Part shown: in pieces, positions 51,468 to 61,814 of the stretch | Layout of the letters: every line of letters starts with the position of its first letter | Position numbering within the stretch: position 1 is the stretch's first letter | Assembly (NCBI RefSeq): GCF_002095485.1 | Contig: NZ_MLFS01000007.1 | Coordinates: 1-64,000, forward strand | Source: Pantoea wallisii | Lineage (GTDB): Bacteria > Pseudomonadota > Gammaproteobacteria > Enterobacterales > Enterobacteriaceae | Length of the DNA: 64,000 bases | Direction of reading: 5' to 3' | Notes under the pieces: model-generated | What the model saw: the letters and a program-made list of their open reading frames with translations, nothing else | The model's database searches: none | What the model was told of the DNA's origin: nothing | Position numbers and translations under genes: made by a program

Positions 51468-51782
51468 TCAGGCGCGCGCCAGTGAATCCGCCACTTTTTC
51501 GAGGAATTTCACCGGTGATTTGATCACCACTTCGGTTTTCACTCGCACAATGGGTTTGCCCTGAAAGCGCTCTTCACCCTTAATCTTCACGTCAACAGCG
51601 AGGATCACCACATCAGCCGCTTCAATCTCCTCCCGCGTCAGCGGCGTCTCCGTGCCGATGGTGCCCTGGGTTTCAACATGGATGGTGTGCCCCAGCGCAT
51701 GCGCCCCTTTAATCAGTTTCTCGCGCGCAATATAGGTATGCGCGATGCCTGCGGTGCAGGCCGCTACACAGACGATATTCAT
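51468..51782 (-). CDS. PTS fructose-family EIIB
   Basis: 104 residues, single cytosolic EIIB domain. The phosphorylated Cys lies in the P-loop VAACTAGIAHTYIAREKL near the N-terminus (Cys at residue 9), the fructose EIIB signature. It takes phosphate from EIIA and passes it to the sugar carried by EIIC. Located between EIIA (16 bases upstream) and EIIC (11 bases downstream). Confidence 0.92.
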   Translation of the reverse strand: MNIVCVAACTAGIAHTYIAREKLIKGAHALGHTIHVETQGTIGTETPLTREEIEAADVVILAVDVKIKGEERFQGKPIVRVKTEVVIKSPVKFLEKVADSLARA

Positions 51783-51798
51783 AAGTCACCTCAGTGGG

Positions 51799-52269
51799 TT
51801 AACAGAGATCGGTTTCGGCGTACTGACTAAACAGCCGGATGATATTGCCAGGGTCATTTTCCGCCAGCAGTTGGGCTATCACCTCATCATCGGCCAGCGC
51901 GCTGGCCACCTGCGACAACAGGCGAATATGGGTGGTGTTCTGATCTTCCAGCCGCACGGCAAACAGGATGATGCAGCGCACCTGGCTGCCATCCAGCGTT
52001 TCCCAGGGGATATCCTGCCGGGTACGACCGATGGCCAGGGTGGTTTGCTGCACGGCGGCGGATTTCCCATGCGGAATCGCGATATGGTTCTCAAAGCCGG
52101 TGGAGCCTTCGGCCTCGCGCAGCCAGACATCCTCAATAAAAGCGGCACGGTCGCTAATAGCCCCATCGTGAAAGAGCAGGTCAGTCAGTTCGTTGATCGC
52201 CTCCTCTTTACTGGTGGCGTTCAGCGCCAGGTTAACGCGGCGTGGCGTCAGAATGCGGGAAATATCCAT
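51799..52269 (-). CDS. PTS fructose/mannitol-family EIIA
   Basis: 156 residues from ATG at 52269 (MDISRILTPRRVNLALNATS), with GAGG upstream; a TTG two codons earlier is less likely. EIIA type 2 domain: the phosphorylated His is in IAIPHGKSAAV at about residue 65-70, followed by the LFAVRLEDQNTTHIRLLSQVA core. It accepts phosphate from HPr and may also phosphorylate the neighbouring PRD activator. First enzyme gene of the operon after the regulator, which ends 17 bases upstream. Confidence 0.92.
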   Translation of the reverse strand: MDISRILTPRRVNLALNATSKEEAINELTDLLFHDGAISDRAAFIEDVWLREAEGSTGFENHIAIPHGKSAAVQQTTLAIGRTRQDIPWETLDGSQVRCIILFAVRLEDQNTTHIRLLSQVASALADDEVIAQLLAENDPGNIIRLFSQYAETDLC

Positions 52270-52286
52270 CGTCAATCCTCATTCAA

Positions 52287-53849
52287 TTAATGGGCGGCCA
52301 GCGCGCAGGGCGCACCGTCGGGCAACTGGCGTCCAATCATGGCGTCGGTTACCCGCCGGATATCGTCATCGTTAAAAAATGCACTGACATACACAGCCGG
52401 AGTGGCACCGGCATCAAGATGAATGGTGGTGATCACCAAATCCACGGGATGGCTCTGACAAAACGCGGCATGATTACTGGCCGATACCACGCCGGCAATC
52501 TCCCAATCCGGAAAAGCGCGCAGAATACGGCTCTTTAACAGGTGCGAAGTGCCCACGCCGCTGGAGCACACCACCAGAATGCGTTTATGGGCAATTTGCC
52601 GCTCCAGCGCCGCCTGAAAATGCACGCACAAATAACCAATTTCATCTTCCGCCACCGGTGAAAGCGCATAGGCACGCGCGGTTAATTGCATGGCCTGTTG
52701 CGTAAGCGAAAATATCTCCTGCATATCCTGCTTAATATCCTCCAGCAGAGGATTACGGATATGAATATGGTATTTGAGCCGGTTTAATAATGGCTTTATA
52801 TGCACGAGTAATCCGTCAAATAACAGGCGATCCTGAATTAAATCCTGTTGAATAAATGCCGAGAAGCGATCGATTAATTCACAGGTTATTTTAACGGACT
52901 CAGCGGTTGAAAATTGGCTATGCGCAGGCACCTGATCGCCGCGCTCTTCGACGACAATGCCGGATGAGACGATATATTGATAAATAAAGCCGACCTCATC
53001 CGCCGGCAGTGCGCGGCCGATACGCTGCTCGATGCGTGCCACCATCTGCTGAGCAATAGCCAGCGTGCGCTGATCAAGATCCTGCATGCTGGTCTGTGTA
53101 GCCAGCGCCAGCGCGTTGCCCTGCGCCATCCGGTGCATCATGATCAGAATATGGGTGCAAAGATTGAGGTACCAGGCATCGCCCAGCGGGTAACTCAGCT
53201 GCTGCTCCATCTGCTGCAGCAGCGCCTGCACAAAAGCCACATCCTCATCGCCAAAATAGTGCACCAGCGCCTGCTGGCTGCCCGGATCGAGCCGCGGCAA
53301 CAGCGGCGTACCGGCAACGTTTTGCTGCATCACATCGTTAATTAATGACACCATCGCCTGACGGAGCGTCTGTTCGTTACCCTCAATGTGCGTGCCGCCC
53401 GGACCGCGCTGCAGCGTTAAACCCAGCGGCTGCAGCCACTCTTCAATCACTTTCAGATCATTTACGATGGAAGCGTGGCTGATAAAGTAGCGCTCTGACA
53501 GCTTGCTGATCGACGTTACGCGCGGCGCTTCGCTCAGCAGCTGCGAGGCGATTTTAATCCGGCGGCTATTGTGGCTCAGCGCGTCTGAGCCTGACTCCTC
53601 GCTGTTGAGCTGCTGCTCCAGCTGCCAGCGCTGCTGAATATCGTCAGCCCGTAACCCTACGCCGCGCCCCGGAACGCGCTCCAGCTGCAGCGTCCAGTTG
53701 CTGAGCCAGCTCTCCAGCCCCTGTAAATCGCGCTGGATGGTTTTCTCTGAAACGCCCAGCAGCAAGGCTAACTGACGGGTTGGCTGCGGAGCGGCCTGTT
53801 GTAACAGCAGTTTCACTAATCGGTGTTGTCGCGAAGTCAGTATTTGCAT
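52287..53849 (-). CDS. PRD-containing transcriptional activator/antiterminator of the PTS operon
   Basis: 520 residues. Order of domains: N-terminal winged HTH (LVKLLLQQAAPQPTRQLALLLGVSEKTIQRDL), a second Mga-type HTH (about 95-165, with SISKLSERYFISHASIVNDL), and two PTS regulation domains (about 180-395, with conserved His such as LCTHILIMMHRM and GLLVHIKPLLNRL). Last is a C-terminal EIIB-like domain with Cys in VVCSSGVGTSH. This is the ManR/MtlR/FrvR type, DNA-binding activators whose activity is set by PTS phosphorylation, rather than RNA-binding BglG. It lacks a fused EIIA domain. First gene of the minus-strand operon, so it probably activates its own unit. Confidence 0.87.
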   Translation of the reverse strand: MQILTSRQHRLVKLLLQQAAPQPTRQLALLLGVSEKTIQRDLQGLESWLSNWTLQLERVPGRGVGLRADDIQQRWQLEQQLNSEESGSDALSHNSRRIKIASQLLSEAPRVTSISKLSERYFISHASIVNDLKVIEEWLQPLGLTLQRGPGGTHIEGNEQTLRQAMVSLINDVMQQNVAGTPLLPRLDPGSQQALVHYFGDEDVAFVQALLQQMEQQLSYPLGDAWYLNLCTHILIMMHRMAQGNALALATQTSMQDLDQRTLAIAQQMVARIEQRIGRALPADEVGFIYQYIVSSGIVVEERGDQVPAHSQFSTAESVKITCELIDRFSAFIQQDLIQDRLLFDGLLVHIKPLLNRLKYHIHIRNPLLEDIKQDMQEIFSLTQQAMQLTARAYALSPVAEDEIGYLCVHFQAALERQIAHKRILVVCSSGVGTSHLLKSRILRAFPDWEIAGVVSASNHAAFCQSHPVDLVITTIHLDAGATPAVYVSAFFNDDDIRRVTDAMIGRQLPDGAPCALAAH

Positions 53850-54256
53850 GCGGTCACCCTTTATTTGGCAAAGGTATTTTTATTTAATTCTCGTGCTTAC
53901 TCTCCGTGCCAGAAATCAGGAACTAAAAAAGATGCGTCTTATGGAGTATGAATTTAGGAAAGGAAGGCGGAAGCAACAATACTAAATGTTGTCCATGCGC
54001 CAGGACATCATTAATACGCTGGCGGAAAGAGAGAATTAAATGCGATTTCGCTCACAGCCTGACATGCAAATAAATTGTGATGTTGCTCCCATTCCGTTTT
54101 ATTTTTCTAAGCCATATCACGTTATTTAACGCCGGACGCTTCTCAGGTTTACTCTCGGCTTCCCTGTGACTAAATCCTGCGGATAAGGTACTATCCTCGC
54201 CAAATGAGCGCCGGATGACCCGCCGTTGCGGGCCACGAAGTGAGGATGCAAGCTTA
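53850..54256. promoter_or_regulatory. Intergenic region with divergent promoters of the PTS operon and parC
   Basis: 407 bases without a credible gene; the only frames are short and antisense. The left part is AT-rich, upstream of the PRD activator, where an activator-dependent promoter is expected. For parC a possible -10 TACTAT lies at 54189-54194, with GAAGTGAGGATG close to the start as translation signal. No clear inverted repeat for the activator was found by eye. Confidence 0.4.
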
Positions 54257-56527
54257 ATGAGCGAATTGACGCAGGATGGTGCAGAGCGTCTTGCCCTGCA
54301 CAAGTTTACCGAAAAAGCGTACCTGGATTACTCCATGTACGTGATCATGGACCGCGCACTGCCGTACATCGGCGACGGTCTTAAGCCGGTGCAGCGTCGC
54401 ATTATTTATGCGATGTCAGAGCTTGGCCTTAGCGCCAGCGCAAAATTCAAGAAATCAGCGCGTACCGTCGGTGACGTGCTGGGTAAATACCACCCGCACG
54501 GTGACAGCGCCTGCTATGAGGCGATGGTGCTGATGGCGCAGCCGTTCTCCTACCGCTATCCGCTGGTGGATGGCCAGGGTAACTGGGGCGCACCGGACGA
54601 TCCCAAATCCTTCGCCGCGATGCGTTATACCGAATCGCGCCTGTCTAAATATGCGGAAGTGCTGCTGGCTGAACTGGGCCAGGGCACAGCGGATTTCATC
54701 CCCAATTTCGACGGCACGCTGCAGGAGCCCAAAATGTTGCCGGCGCGCCTGCCGAACATCCTGCTGAACGGGACCACCGGTATTGCCGTGGGGATGGCGA
54801 CGGATATTCCGCCGCACAACCTGCGTGAAGTGGCGCAAGCGGCGATCAAGCTGATTGAGAAGCCGAACACCACGCTGGATGAACTGCTGGAGATCGTACA
54901 GGGGCCGGATTTCCCGACCGAAGCGGAGATCATCACACCGCGCGACGAGATCCGTAAAATCTACCAGAACGGCAGAGGATCGATCCGCCAGCGCGCCGTA
55001 TGGAAGAGAGAAGAGGGCGAAGTGGTGATCACCGCGCTGCCGCACCAGGTTTCCGGTGCGCGCGTACTGGAGCAGATCGCCGCGCAGATGCGCAATAAAA
55101 AGCTGCCGATGGTGGAGGATCTGCGTGATGAGTCAGATCACGAGAACCCAACCCGGCTGGTGATTGTGCCGCGTTCAAACCGGGTCGATCTGGATCAGGT
55201 GATGAACCACCTGTTCGCCACGACCGATCTGGAAAAGAGCTATCGCGTTAACCTGAATATGATCGGGCTGGATAACCGTCCGGCGGTGAAGAACCTGCTG
55301 GAGATCCTGTCTGAATGGCTGGTCTACCGTCGCGATACCGTGACGCGCCGCCTCAATTACCGTCTGGATCGCGTGCTGCGTCGCCTGCATATCCTGGAAG
55401 GTCTGCTGGTGGCGTTCCTCAATATTGATGATGTTATTCATATCATCCGTAGCGAGGATGAACCGAAGCCGGTGCTGATGTCGCGCTTCGACATCAGCGA
55501 AACCCAGGCCGAAGCGATTCTGGAGCTGAAGCTGCGCCATCTCGCCAAACTGGAAGAGATGAAGATTCGCGGCGAGCAGGCGGAGCTGGAGAAAGAGCGC
55601 GACCAGCTTCAGGCCACGCTTGCGTCTGAGCGCAAGATGAGCAACCTGCTGAAGAAAGAGCTGCAGGCCGATAGCCAGACCTACGGTGACGATCGCCGTT
55701 CGCCACTGCACGAGCGCGAAGAGGCCAAAGCGCTGAGCGAAAACGAGCTGGTGAGTGCGGAGCCGGTCACTATCGTGCTGTCGCAGATGGGCTGGGTGCG
55801 CAGCGCCAAAGGCCACGATATCGATCCAACCGGCCTGAGCTACAAAGCGGGTGACAGCTACCGTGCGGCGGCGCGCGGCAAGAGCAATCAGCCGGTGGCA
55901 TTTATCGACTCCACCGGGCGCAGCTACACGCTGGATCCTACGTCGCTGCCGTCCGCACGCGGCCAGGGCGAGCCGCTCACCGGCAAGCTGACGCCACCGC
56001 CGGGCGCGGTGATGGAGCAGGTGCTGATGGAAGCGGACGATCAGAAGCTGCTGATGGCCTCTGATGCCGGTTACGGCTTTATCTGTACCTTTGCCGATCT
56101 GGTGTCGCGCAATCGTGCCGGTAAAGCGCTGCTGACGCTGCCGGAGAACGCCAAAGTGATGACGCCGCTGGCGGTGCACTCGGGCGACGACATGCTGCTG
56201 GCCATTACGCAGGCCGGCCGCATGCTGATGTTCCCGGTGGCCGATCTGCCGCAGATGTCCAAAGGTAAAGGCAACAAGATTATCTCGATTCCGTCCGCTG
56301 ATGCGGCAGCCGGCGTTGATAAACTGCAGTGGCTGCTGATTCTGCCGCCGGGCAGTGCTATCACCCTGTACGTTGGCAAGCGCAAACTGATTATGCGCGA
56401 TGAGGATCTGCAAAAAGTCCGTGCCGAGCGTGGCCGTCGCGGTAGCGTGTCACGCGGTCTGCAACGCATCGACAGCGTAGAAGTGAATGCGCCCGCACGA
56501 CCGAAAGCGGATACCAGCGAAGAATAA
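54257..56527 (+). CDS. parC: DNA topoisomerase IV subunit A ParC
   Basis: 756 residues (E. coli 752) from ATG at 54257 ([19 protein letters not shown]); the frame extends upstream to 54215 but without family support. The catalytic Tyr124 lies in AMRYTESRL. The quinolone-resistance region ([15 protein letters not shown]) has Ser84 and Glu88, matching the sensitive Ser80/Glu84 of E. coli. The C-terminal beta-pinwheel holds repeated GRSYTLDP-like blades. With ParE it decatenates chromosomes. plsC follows after 39 bases, as in E. coli. Confidence 0.97.
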   Translation: MSELTQDGAERLALHKFTEKAYLDYSMYVIMDRALPYIGDGLKPVQRRIIYAMSELGLSASAKFKKSARTVGDVLGKYHPHGDSACYEAMVLMAQPFSYRYPLVDGQGNWGAPDDPKSFAAMRYTESRLSKYAEVLLAELGQGTADFIPNFDGTLQEPKMLPARLPNILLNGTTGIAVGMATDIPPHNLREVAQAAIKLIEKPNTTLDELLEIVQGPDFPTEAEIITPRDEIRKIYQNGRGSIRQRAVWKREEGEVVITALPHQVSGARVLEQIAAQMRNKKLPMVEDLRDESDHENPTRLVIVPRSNRVDLDQVMNHLFATTDLEKSYRVNLNMIGLDNRPAVKNLLEILSEWLVYRRDTVTRRLNYRLDRVLRRLHILEGLLVAFLNIDDVIHIIRSEDEPKPVLMSRFDISETQAEAILELKLRHLAKLEEMKIRGEQAELEKERDQLQATLASERKMSNLLKKELQADSQTYGDDRRSPLHEREEAKALSENELVSAEPVTIVLSQMGWVRSAKGHDIDPTGLSYKAGDSYRAAARGKSNQPVAFIDSTGRSYTLDPTSLPSARGQGEPLTGKLTPPPGAVMEQVLMEADDQKLLMASDAGYGFICTFADLVSRNRAGKALLTLPENAKVMTPLAVHSGDDMLLAITQAGRMLMFPVADLPQMSKGKGNKIISIPSADAAAGVDKLQWLLILPPGSAITLYVGKRKLIMRDEDLQKVRAERGRRGSVSRGLQRIDSVEVNAPARPKADTSEE

Positions 56528-56566
56528 CGTCATAACAGGCAAAGGAATGCCTTATCTGAGGAAGCT

Positions 56567-57304
56567 ATGTTACTAATTTTACGGTCGATAATCGTTGTTA
56601 TCTATTCGATTCTGGTGTGCATATTTGGCAGTATCTGGTGTCTGTTCTCGCCGCGTAATCCGCGCCACGTCGCAACCTTTGGCCATCTGTTTGGCCGGTT
56701 GTCTACGGTATTTGGCGTGAAAGTGGAGCTGCGCAAACCGGCCGAAGCGGCGCACTATGGCAACGCGATCTATATCGCTAACCATCAGAATAATTTCGAT
56801 ATGATCACGGCAGCGAAGATCGTGCAGCCAACCACCGTCACCGTGGGCAAGAAAAGCCTGCTGTGGATTCCGTTTTTCGGCCAGCTCTACTGGCTGACCG
56901 GAAACCTGCTGATCGATCGTGACAATCGCGCCAAAGCGCACGGCACTATTGGTGAGCTGGTAGGGCAGTTTAAAAAGAAGAAGATCTCATTCTGGATGTT
57001 CCCGGAAGGGACGCGCAGCCGTGGCCGCGGCCTGCTGCCGTTTAAAACCGGCGCATTCCACGCCGCCGTTGCCGCCGGTGTGCCAATCATTCCGATCGTG
57101 GTCTCCAATACCCACGGCAAAATCAAGCTCAACCGCTGGAATAATGGTCTGGTGATTGTGGAGATGCTGCCGCCGGTGGATACCTCACAGTTTGAAACCA
57201 CGTCGGTGCGTAAGCTGGCAACCCACTGCCGCGAATTAATGTCTGCTAAGCTGGAAGAGTTGAACGCCGAAGTCGCCGAACGCGAAAAAAACGGTAAACT
57301 CTGA
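56567..57304 (+). CDS. plsC: 1-acyl-sn-glycerol-3-phosphate acyltransferase PlsC
   Basis: 245 residues (E. coli 245). Second acylation of phospholipid synthesis, making phosphatidic acid at the inner membrane. An N-terminal hydrophobic helix is followed by NHQNNFDMI (HX4D-type motif, catalytic His), the substrate motif FPEGTRSRGRGLLPFKTGAF, and IPIVVSNTHGK. GAGGAAGCT precedes the ATG. Between parC and ftsP, the standard order. Confidence 0.97.
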   Translation: MLLILRSIIVVIYSILVCIFGSIWCLFSPRNPRHVATFGHLFGRLSTVFGVKVELRKPAEAAHYGNAIYIANHQNNFDMITAAKIVQPTTVTVGKKSLLWIPFFGQLYWLTGNLLIDRDNRAKAHGTIGELVGQFKKKKISFWMFPEGTRSRGRGLLPFKTGAFHAAVAAGVPIIPIVVSNTHGKIKLNRWNNGLVIVEMLPPVDTSQFETTSVRKLATHCRELMSAKLEELNAEVAEREKNGKL

Positions 57305-57341
57305 GCGGCCAAAACCCGTACGCAGGCCGCAGAATCTGTAG

Positions 57342-57361
57342 GGTGCGCCTTCAGGCGCACC
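57342..57361. repeat. Intergenic palindromic repeat, type B variant
   Basis: GGTGCGCCT-TC-AGGCGCACC preceded by CTGTAG, between plsC and ftsP. It may also act as a transcript-end hairpin. Confidence 0.65.
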
Positions 57362-57382
57362 AGGCCAAAAAATGTACAAAAC

Positions 57383-57396
57383 GCGCATGCATGCGC
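57383..57396. repeat. Intergenic palindromic repeat, type B core
   Basis: GCGCATGCATGCGC, a 14-bp perfect palindrome 21 bases after the previous copy. Confidence 0.55.
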
Positions 57397-57504
57397 ACCG
57401 AATAGTAACCAGACACACAGCAGCCCATCCCGGGCGCTTCACACGATTAAAAAAACAACATGGACACGGCGTCTCTACGCCACGCTCAAAAGGTCTGAAG
57501 TTTT

Positions 57505-58931
57505 ATGTCTTGCAGCAGACGTCAGTTTATTCAGCTTTCTGCCGGTGTTGCACTGGCTTCCAGTGCTATGCCTTATGCCGCCCGCGCCGCCGCGCCTTTG
57601 GGCGATGTGCCTCTGCCGGTACCGCCGCTGATTGAATCGCGTCGCGGCCAGCCGCTGTTTCTCACCCTGCAACGCAGCCACTGGTCCTTCAGCGGTACCG
57701 GCAGCAAAGTACCGGTATGGGGCATCAACGGCCTCTATCTTGGCCCGACGGTGCGCGTCTACAGCGGTGACGATGTCAAACTCATCTACAGCAACCGCCT
57801 GAACGAACCGGTTTCAATGACCGTCAGCGGCCTTCAGGTGCCGGGCGCACTGATGGGCGGCGCACCGCGCATGATGTCAGCGGGCGTTGACTGGGCGCCG
57901 GTGTTGCCGATTCGCCAGGGGGCCTCCACGCTCTGGTATCACGCCAACACGCCTAACCGCATGGCACCGCACGTCTATAACGGACTGGCCGGCATGTGGT
58001 TAATCGAGGATGAGATCAGCAAGGCGCTGCCGCTGCCGAAACACTACGGCGTGGATGATTTCCCGCTGATTATTCAGGATAAGCGCCTCGATAACTTCGC
58101 CACGCCGGTCTACAACCCGCCTTCTGCAGGCGCTTCCTCGGCGATACGCTGCTGGTCAACGGCGTGCAGAACCCGTTCGTTGAAGTCTCACGCGGCTGGG
58201 TGCGTCTACGTCTGCTCAACGCCTCCAACGCGCGCCGCTTCGATCTCAGCTTCTCCGATAACCGGCCATTCACGGTTATCGCCAGCGATCAGGGCTTCCT
58301 GCCGGCACCGGTTGCCGTGCAGACGCTGTCACTGGCGCCAGGTGAGCGTCGCGAAGTGCTGGTGGATATGTCACAGGGCGATGAAGTCTCGATCACGGCA
58401 GGCACGGCAGCAGGGATTATGGATCGCCTGCGCGGCCTGTTTGAGCCCTCATCGATTCTGACCAACACGCTGGTGCTGACGCTGCGGCCGACCGGGCTGC
58501 TGCCGCTGGTCACCGACAACCTGCCGATGCGCCTGCTGGCGGACCAGATTCTGGATGGCGTAGCGGTGCGCACGCGGGAGTTCCGCTTGGGCGATAGCGA
58601 TCCGGGCATTAACGGTGCGGTGTGGGACATGAGTCGCATCGACACCACGGTACAGCAGGGCACCTTCGAGCGCTGGATTATTCACGCCGATCGCCCGCAA
58701 GCGCTGCACATTCAGGGCGTCATGTTCCTGATTAAGAGCGTAAACGGTGCGCAGTCGATGGGTGAGGATCGCGGCTGGAAAGACACGGTGTGGGTAGATG
58801 GCACTGTTGAACTACTGGTAAGTTTCCCGCAGAGCTCGTCGGATCACTTCCCGTTCATGTACTACAGCCAGACGCTGGAGCTGGCCGATCGCGGTACGGC
58901 AGGGCAGATGGTGGTCAATCCGGTTTCATAA
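57505..58931 (+). pseudogene. ftsP: FtsP (SufI), Tat-exported cell division protein, one-base frameshift
   Basis: Two overlapping frames (57505-58461 and 58164-58931) join to a ~475-residue protein (E. coli FtsP 470) if one G is added in GGC(G)GCTTCCTCGGC near 58130. It starts with a twin-arginine signal (MSCSRRQFIQLSAG, cut near ARA). It has the multicopper-oxidase fold without the copper ligands, as FtsP does: WGINGLYLGPTVRVY, LWYHANTPNRMAPHVYNGLAGMW, LLVNGVQNPFVEVSRGWVRL. It stabilises the divisome under stress. The lesion is one missing base in a conserved gene, so the gene may well be intact in the organism. If real, the product stops after residue ~210 plus foreign residues. Confidence 0.88.
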
Positions 58932-58935
58932 GTAA

Positions 58936-58959
58936 AGGGTGCGCATTAATGCGCACCCT
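58936..58959. repeat. Intergenic palindromic repeat, type B
   Basis: AGGGTGCGCATTAATGCGCACCCT, a 24-bp perfect palindrome directly after ftsP (given in two halves: AGGGTGCGCATT and its complement). Paired with a type A copy 28 bases on. Confidence 0.8.
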
Positions 58960-58986
58960 ACGGCCCAACGGCGCTGATACCTGTAG

Positions 58987-59006
58987 GGTCGCCATTCATG
59001 GCGACC
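58987..59006. repeat. Intergenic palindromic repeat, type A
   Basis: GGTCGCCAT-TC-ATGGCGACC preceded by CTGTAG, between the converging ftsP and dkgA. Confidence 0.8.
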
Positions 59007-59020
59007 GCTGACACGCCGCG

Positions 59021-59848
59021 TTATCCGTTAAACTCTTCCGGATTTGGGCCCAACCGCTTGCCCTGATCCAGCTTCGCAATCTCGCTCACTTCGGCTTTAT
59101 CCAGGCGGAAATCGAACACCTGGAAGTTCTCGTGAATTCGCGCTGGCGTAACGGACTTCGGAATCACCACCAGGCCGCTATCCAGATGCCAGCGAATCAC
59201 AATCTGCGCCGGCGTCTTGCTGTACTTCTTCGCCAGCTGCTTGATCACATCCTGATCAAACACCCCTTCACCGCCTTGCGCCAGCGGGCTCCAGGATTCA
59301 GTCTGGATCTGGTGCAGCGCATTCCACGCGTGCAGCGTACGCTGTTGCAGCATCGGGTGCAGCTCAATCTGATTGACCACAGGCGTCACGCCGGTTTCAT
59401 CAATCAGGCGCTTAAGGTGCACCTCATGGAAGTTACACACGCCGATGCTCTTGGCTAAGCCCTGCTGCTGCAGCTCAATCATCTTCTTCCAGGCATCCAC
59501 GTAGGTATCTTTCTCCGGGCACGGCCAGTGCATCAGATAGAGATCCACCTGCTCCAGCTGGAGTTTCTTCAGGCTGGTTTCAATCGCCTGCTGCCCGTTC
59601 TGCTGGTCATCATTCCACAGTTTGGTGGTGATAAAGATATCGTCGCGCGCCACGTCAGTTTCCTGCAGCGCCTGACCGACCGCTTCCTCATTCTTGTAGA
59701 TAGCGGCGGTATCGATGGAGCGGTAGCCGACCTTCAGCGCCTCAACAATCGCGTTGCGTGCATCGTCAATGCTCGCCTGCCAGACGCCAAGACCCAGCTG
59801 CGGCATCATATTGCCGTCGTGCAATTTAATAATCGGTTGATCTGCCAT
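59021..59848 (-). CDS. dkgA: 2,5-diketo-D-gluconate reductase A / methylglyoxal reductase DkgA
   Basis: 275 residues (E. coli 275), NADPH-dependent aldo-keto reductase. Conserved elements: GLGVWQASIDDARNAI, DTAAIYKNEEAVGQAL (catalytic Asp and Tyr), YLMHWPCP (His), GVCNFHEVHLKRL, and the cofactor loop VIPKSVTPARIHENFQVF. It reduces 2,5-diketogluconate and aldehydes such as methylglyoxal; the former links with ketogluconate metabolism typical of Pantoea and Erwinia. It is divergent from yqhC. The yqhD gene found between them in E. coli is absent here. Confidence 0.95.
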   Translation of the reverse strand: MADQPIIKLHDGNMMPQLGLGVWQASIDDARNAIVEALKVGYRSIDTAAIYKNEEAVGQALQETDVARDDIFITTKLWNDDQQNGQQAIETSLKKLQLEQVDLYLMHWPCPEKDTYVDAWKKMIELQQQGLAKSIGVCNFHEVHLKRLIDETGVTPVVNQIELHPMLQQRTLHAWNALHQIQTESWSPLAQGGEGVFDQDVIKQLAKKYSKTPAQIVIRWHLDSGLVVIPKSVTPARIHENFQVFDFRLDKAEVSEIAKLDQGKRLGPNPEEFNG

Positions 59849-60053
59849 AGTTGCTCCTTATCTTTCGCAGTGACTTACCGTAGAAACGATGTGCTTAAGT
59901 CTAGACAACAAATGTAACCCACGGATCATTGTGGCAACCTCGTCGCCATTTTGCCTGCGTGATTTCTGCCGGAATCTTGCCTGATTCTCCTGGATGATGG
60001 AGATTCGCACAGCGATGCGGCACACTGTCTGCTTTGCCGCCGGGGAGAAAACC

Positions 60054-60971
60054 ATGCCGCACGATGCCCTCTGTCGCCAGCTGGCGCAGCGCGTGATTGC
60101 GCTGATGAGCAGCACACATAAGCCGCTATGCGCGGTGGAGAATGTCAGGCTGATTTATGCCTGTGAAACGCTGCCGCGCACGCCGATGATGTATCAGCCC
60201 GGCATCGTGATCCTGTTTCAGGGGCGTAAAACCGGCTACCTCGGCAGTACGGTATTCCATTACGACGCTACCAAATATCTGATGCTGACCGTGCCGCTGC
60301 CGGTGGAGTGTGAAACCGATGCGACGCCGGAGGCACCGCTGGCAGGGATGTGCGTCAACGTGGATACCGCCAGCCTGCAGGATCTGCTGATGAGCATTGG
60401 CGATGACGATCAGTTCCAGCCGCAGCCGCAGACTTCCGGTATTCATTCGGCCTTTCTCAGCGAAGAGATGCTGTGCGCCGCTGAGCGCCTGCTGGATGTG
60501 ATGGATTCGCCGCGGGATGCGCGCGTGCTGGGGCCACAGCTAGTGCGGGAGATTATTTACTATGTGCTGACCGGCCCGATTGGCGGCGCGCTGCTGTCGC
60601 TGGTGAATCGCCAGACGCAGTTCAGCCAGATTGCCCGCGCACTGCGCCGCATTGAGAATCACTTTGCAGAGAGTTTGAGCGTGGAGATGCTGGCCGCGGA
60701 AGTGAACATGAGCGTGTCGGCGTTTCATCACAACTTCAAAGCGGTGACGCAGACATCGCCGTTGCAGTATCTCAAGCGTTATCGTCTGCATCAGGCCCGG
60801 CTGATGATGCTGCAGGATGGCATGAAGGCCAGCACCGCCGCCGTACGAGTAGGCTATGAGAGCCCGTCGCAGTTTTCACGTGAATTTAAGCGCTATTTTG
60901 GCGTGACGCCGGGCGAAGAGGTCAACCGCGCCCGCCAGGCGGTGCCGCTGTTGCCGTTCGATGCCGCGTAA
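60054..60971 (+). CDS. yqhC: AraC-family regulator YqhC
   Basis: 305 residues from ATG at 60054, chosen because GGGGAGAAAACC lies directly upstream; the frame is open to 59994. An N-terminal sensor domain (AraC_N type, with [16 protein letters not shown]) is followed by two HTH motifs at the C-terminus ([20 protein letters not shown] and [20 protein letters not shown]). In E. coli YqhC senses aldehydes and activates yqhD and dkgA. Here only dkgA is next to it, divergent over ~205 bases, so it probably activates dkgA. Confidence 0.92.
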   Translation: MPHDALCRQLAQRVIALMSSTHKPLCAVENVRLIYACETLPRTPMMYQPGIVILFQGRKTGYLGSTVFHYDATKYLMLTVPLPVECETDATPEAPLAGMCVNVDTASLQDLLMSIGDDDQFQPQPQTSGIHSAFLSEEMLCAAERLLDVMDSPRDARVLGPQLVREIIYYVLTGPIGGALLSLVNRQTQFSQIARALRRIENHFAESLSVEMLAAEVNMSVSAFHHNFKAVTQTSPLQYLKRYRLHQARLMMLQDGMKASTAAVRVGYESPSQFSREFKRYFGVTPGEEVNRARQAVPLLPFDAA

Positions 60972-61013
60972 AAGATTGCGTCTGACGATCCGTCCGTGCT
61001 ACGTATTTGGTAG

Positions 61014-61033
61014 TGGCGACCCGTCAGGGCCGC
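61014..61033. repeat. Degenerate type A palindromic repeat
   Basis: GGCGACCC-GTCA-GGGCCGCC between converging yqhC and yghB, similar in core to the type A copies but with mismatches. Confidence 0.45.
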
Positions 61034-61049
61034 CAGGTATGCAGCGCCA

Positions 61050-61709
61050 TCACGCCTTCTGGCGGCGCTTCTTCCAGATCACCACAATGCTCCCCGCCAG
61101 ACCGGCAAACAGCAGCACGATCGGCAGCACCATCAGAATCGCCATCATCTGATCTTCATGCCGCTTAATAAACGGCACCTGGCTAATGCCGTATCCCATC
61201 GTCACCACAATCCCGACCCACAGCACGCCGCTCAGCCAGTTAAACAGCTGAAAACGGCCGTTCTGCAGACCGGAGATCCCCGCCATGGTCGGCAGCAGGG
61301 TGCGCACGAAGGCGAGAAAACGCCCAACCAGCAGCGCCATCAGACCGTGGCGGTTAAACAGGTGCCACGCGCGCTGGTGATACTGGGCGGGCAGGTGCAT
61401 CAGCCAGCTCTTCACCAGTTTGGTATTGCCGAGCCAGCGCCCCTGCAGATAACTCAGCCAGCAGCCAAGGCTGGCGGCGGTGGTCAGGATCACCATCGTC
61501 GGCACGAAATCCATCACGCCTTTCGCGACCATCGCCCCCGCTAACAGCAGCAGGCTATCGCCCGGCAGAAATGAGGCGGGCAGCAAACCGTTTTCCAGGA
61601 ACAGCGTCAGAAACATCACGCCGTAGACAATCCACACGACTTCCGGATTGGCCAGCGCGGCAAAATCCTGATGCCACAGCGCCTGGACAATCTCATGTAA
61701 AACACCCAT
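61050..61709 (-). CDS. yghB: DedA-family inner membrane protein YghB
   Basis: 219 residues (E. coli 219). DedA/VTT-domain membrane protein: [21 protein letters not shown] near residue 40 and the [19 protein letters not shown] segment with the conserved Arg are the family signatures, with a long amphipathic stretch between. DedA proteins take part in lipid carrier and phospholipid flipping and affect division and proton-motive force. It ends with a basic tail. Neighbour of metC on the same strand, as in E. coli. Confidence 0.95.
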   Translation of the reverse strand: MGVLHEIVQALWHQDFAALANPEVVWIVYGVMFLTLFLENGLLPASFLPGDSLLLLAGAMVAKGVMDFVPTMVILTTAASLGCWLSYLQGRWLGNTKLVKSWLMHLPAQYHQRAWHLFNRHGLMALLVGRFLAFVRTLLPTMAGISGLQNGRFQLFNWLSGVLWVGIVVTMGYGISQVPFIKRHEDQMMAILMVLPIVLLFAGLAGSIVVIWKKRRQKA

Positions 61710-61814
61710 CAGCTATCCCATCGAGTCACAAGGCTTCTATGTTAACCCTCTGGCGCGGCGTATTCGTTGATCTGCGATCGCCCGCGCCAGATGGTTTATG
61801 TTTTGTTTATTATT

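Noticed and set aside
55175-56413. 412-codon minus-strand frame opposite parC
   Set aside because: Antisense to a highly conserved gene, His/Gln/Arg-rich, no start signal; a shadow frame.
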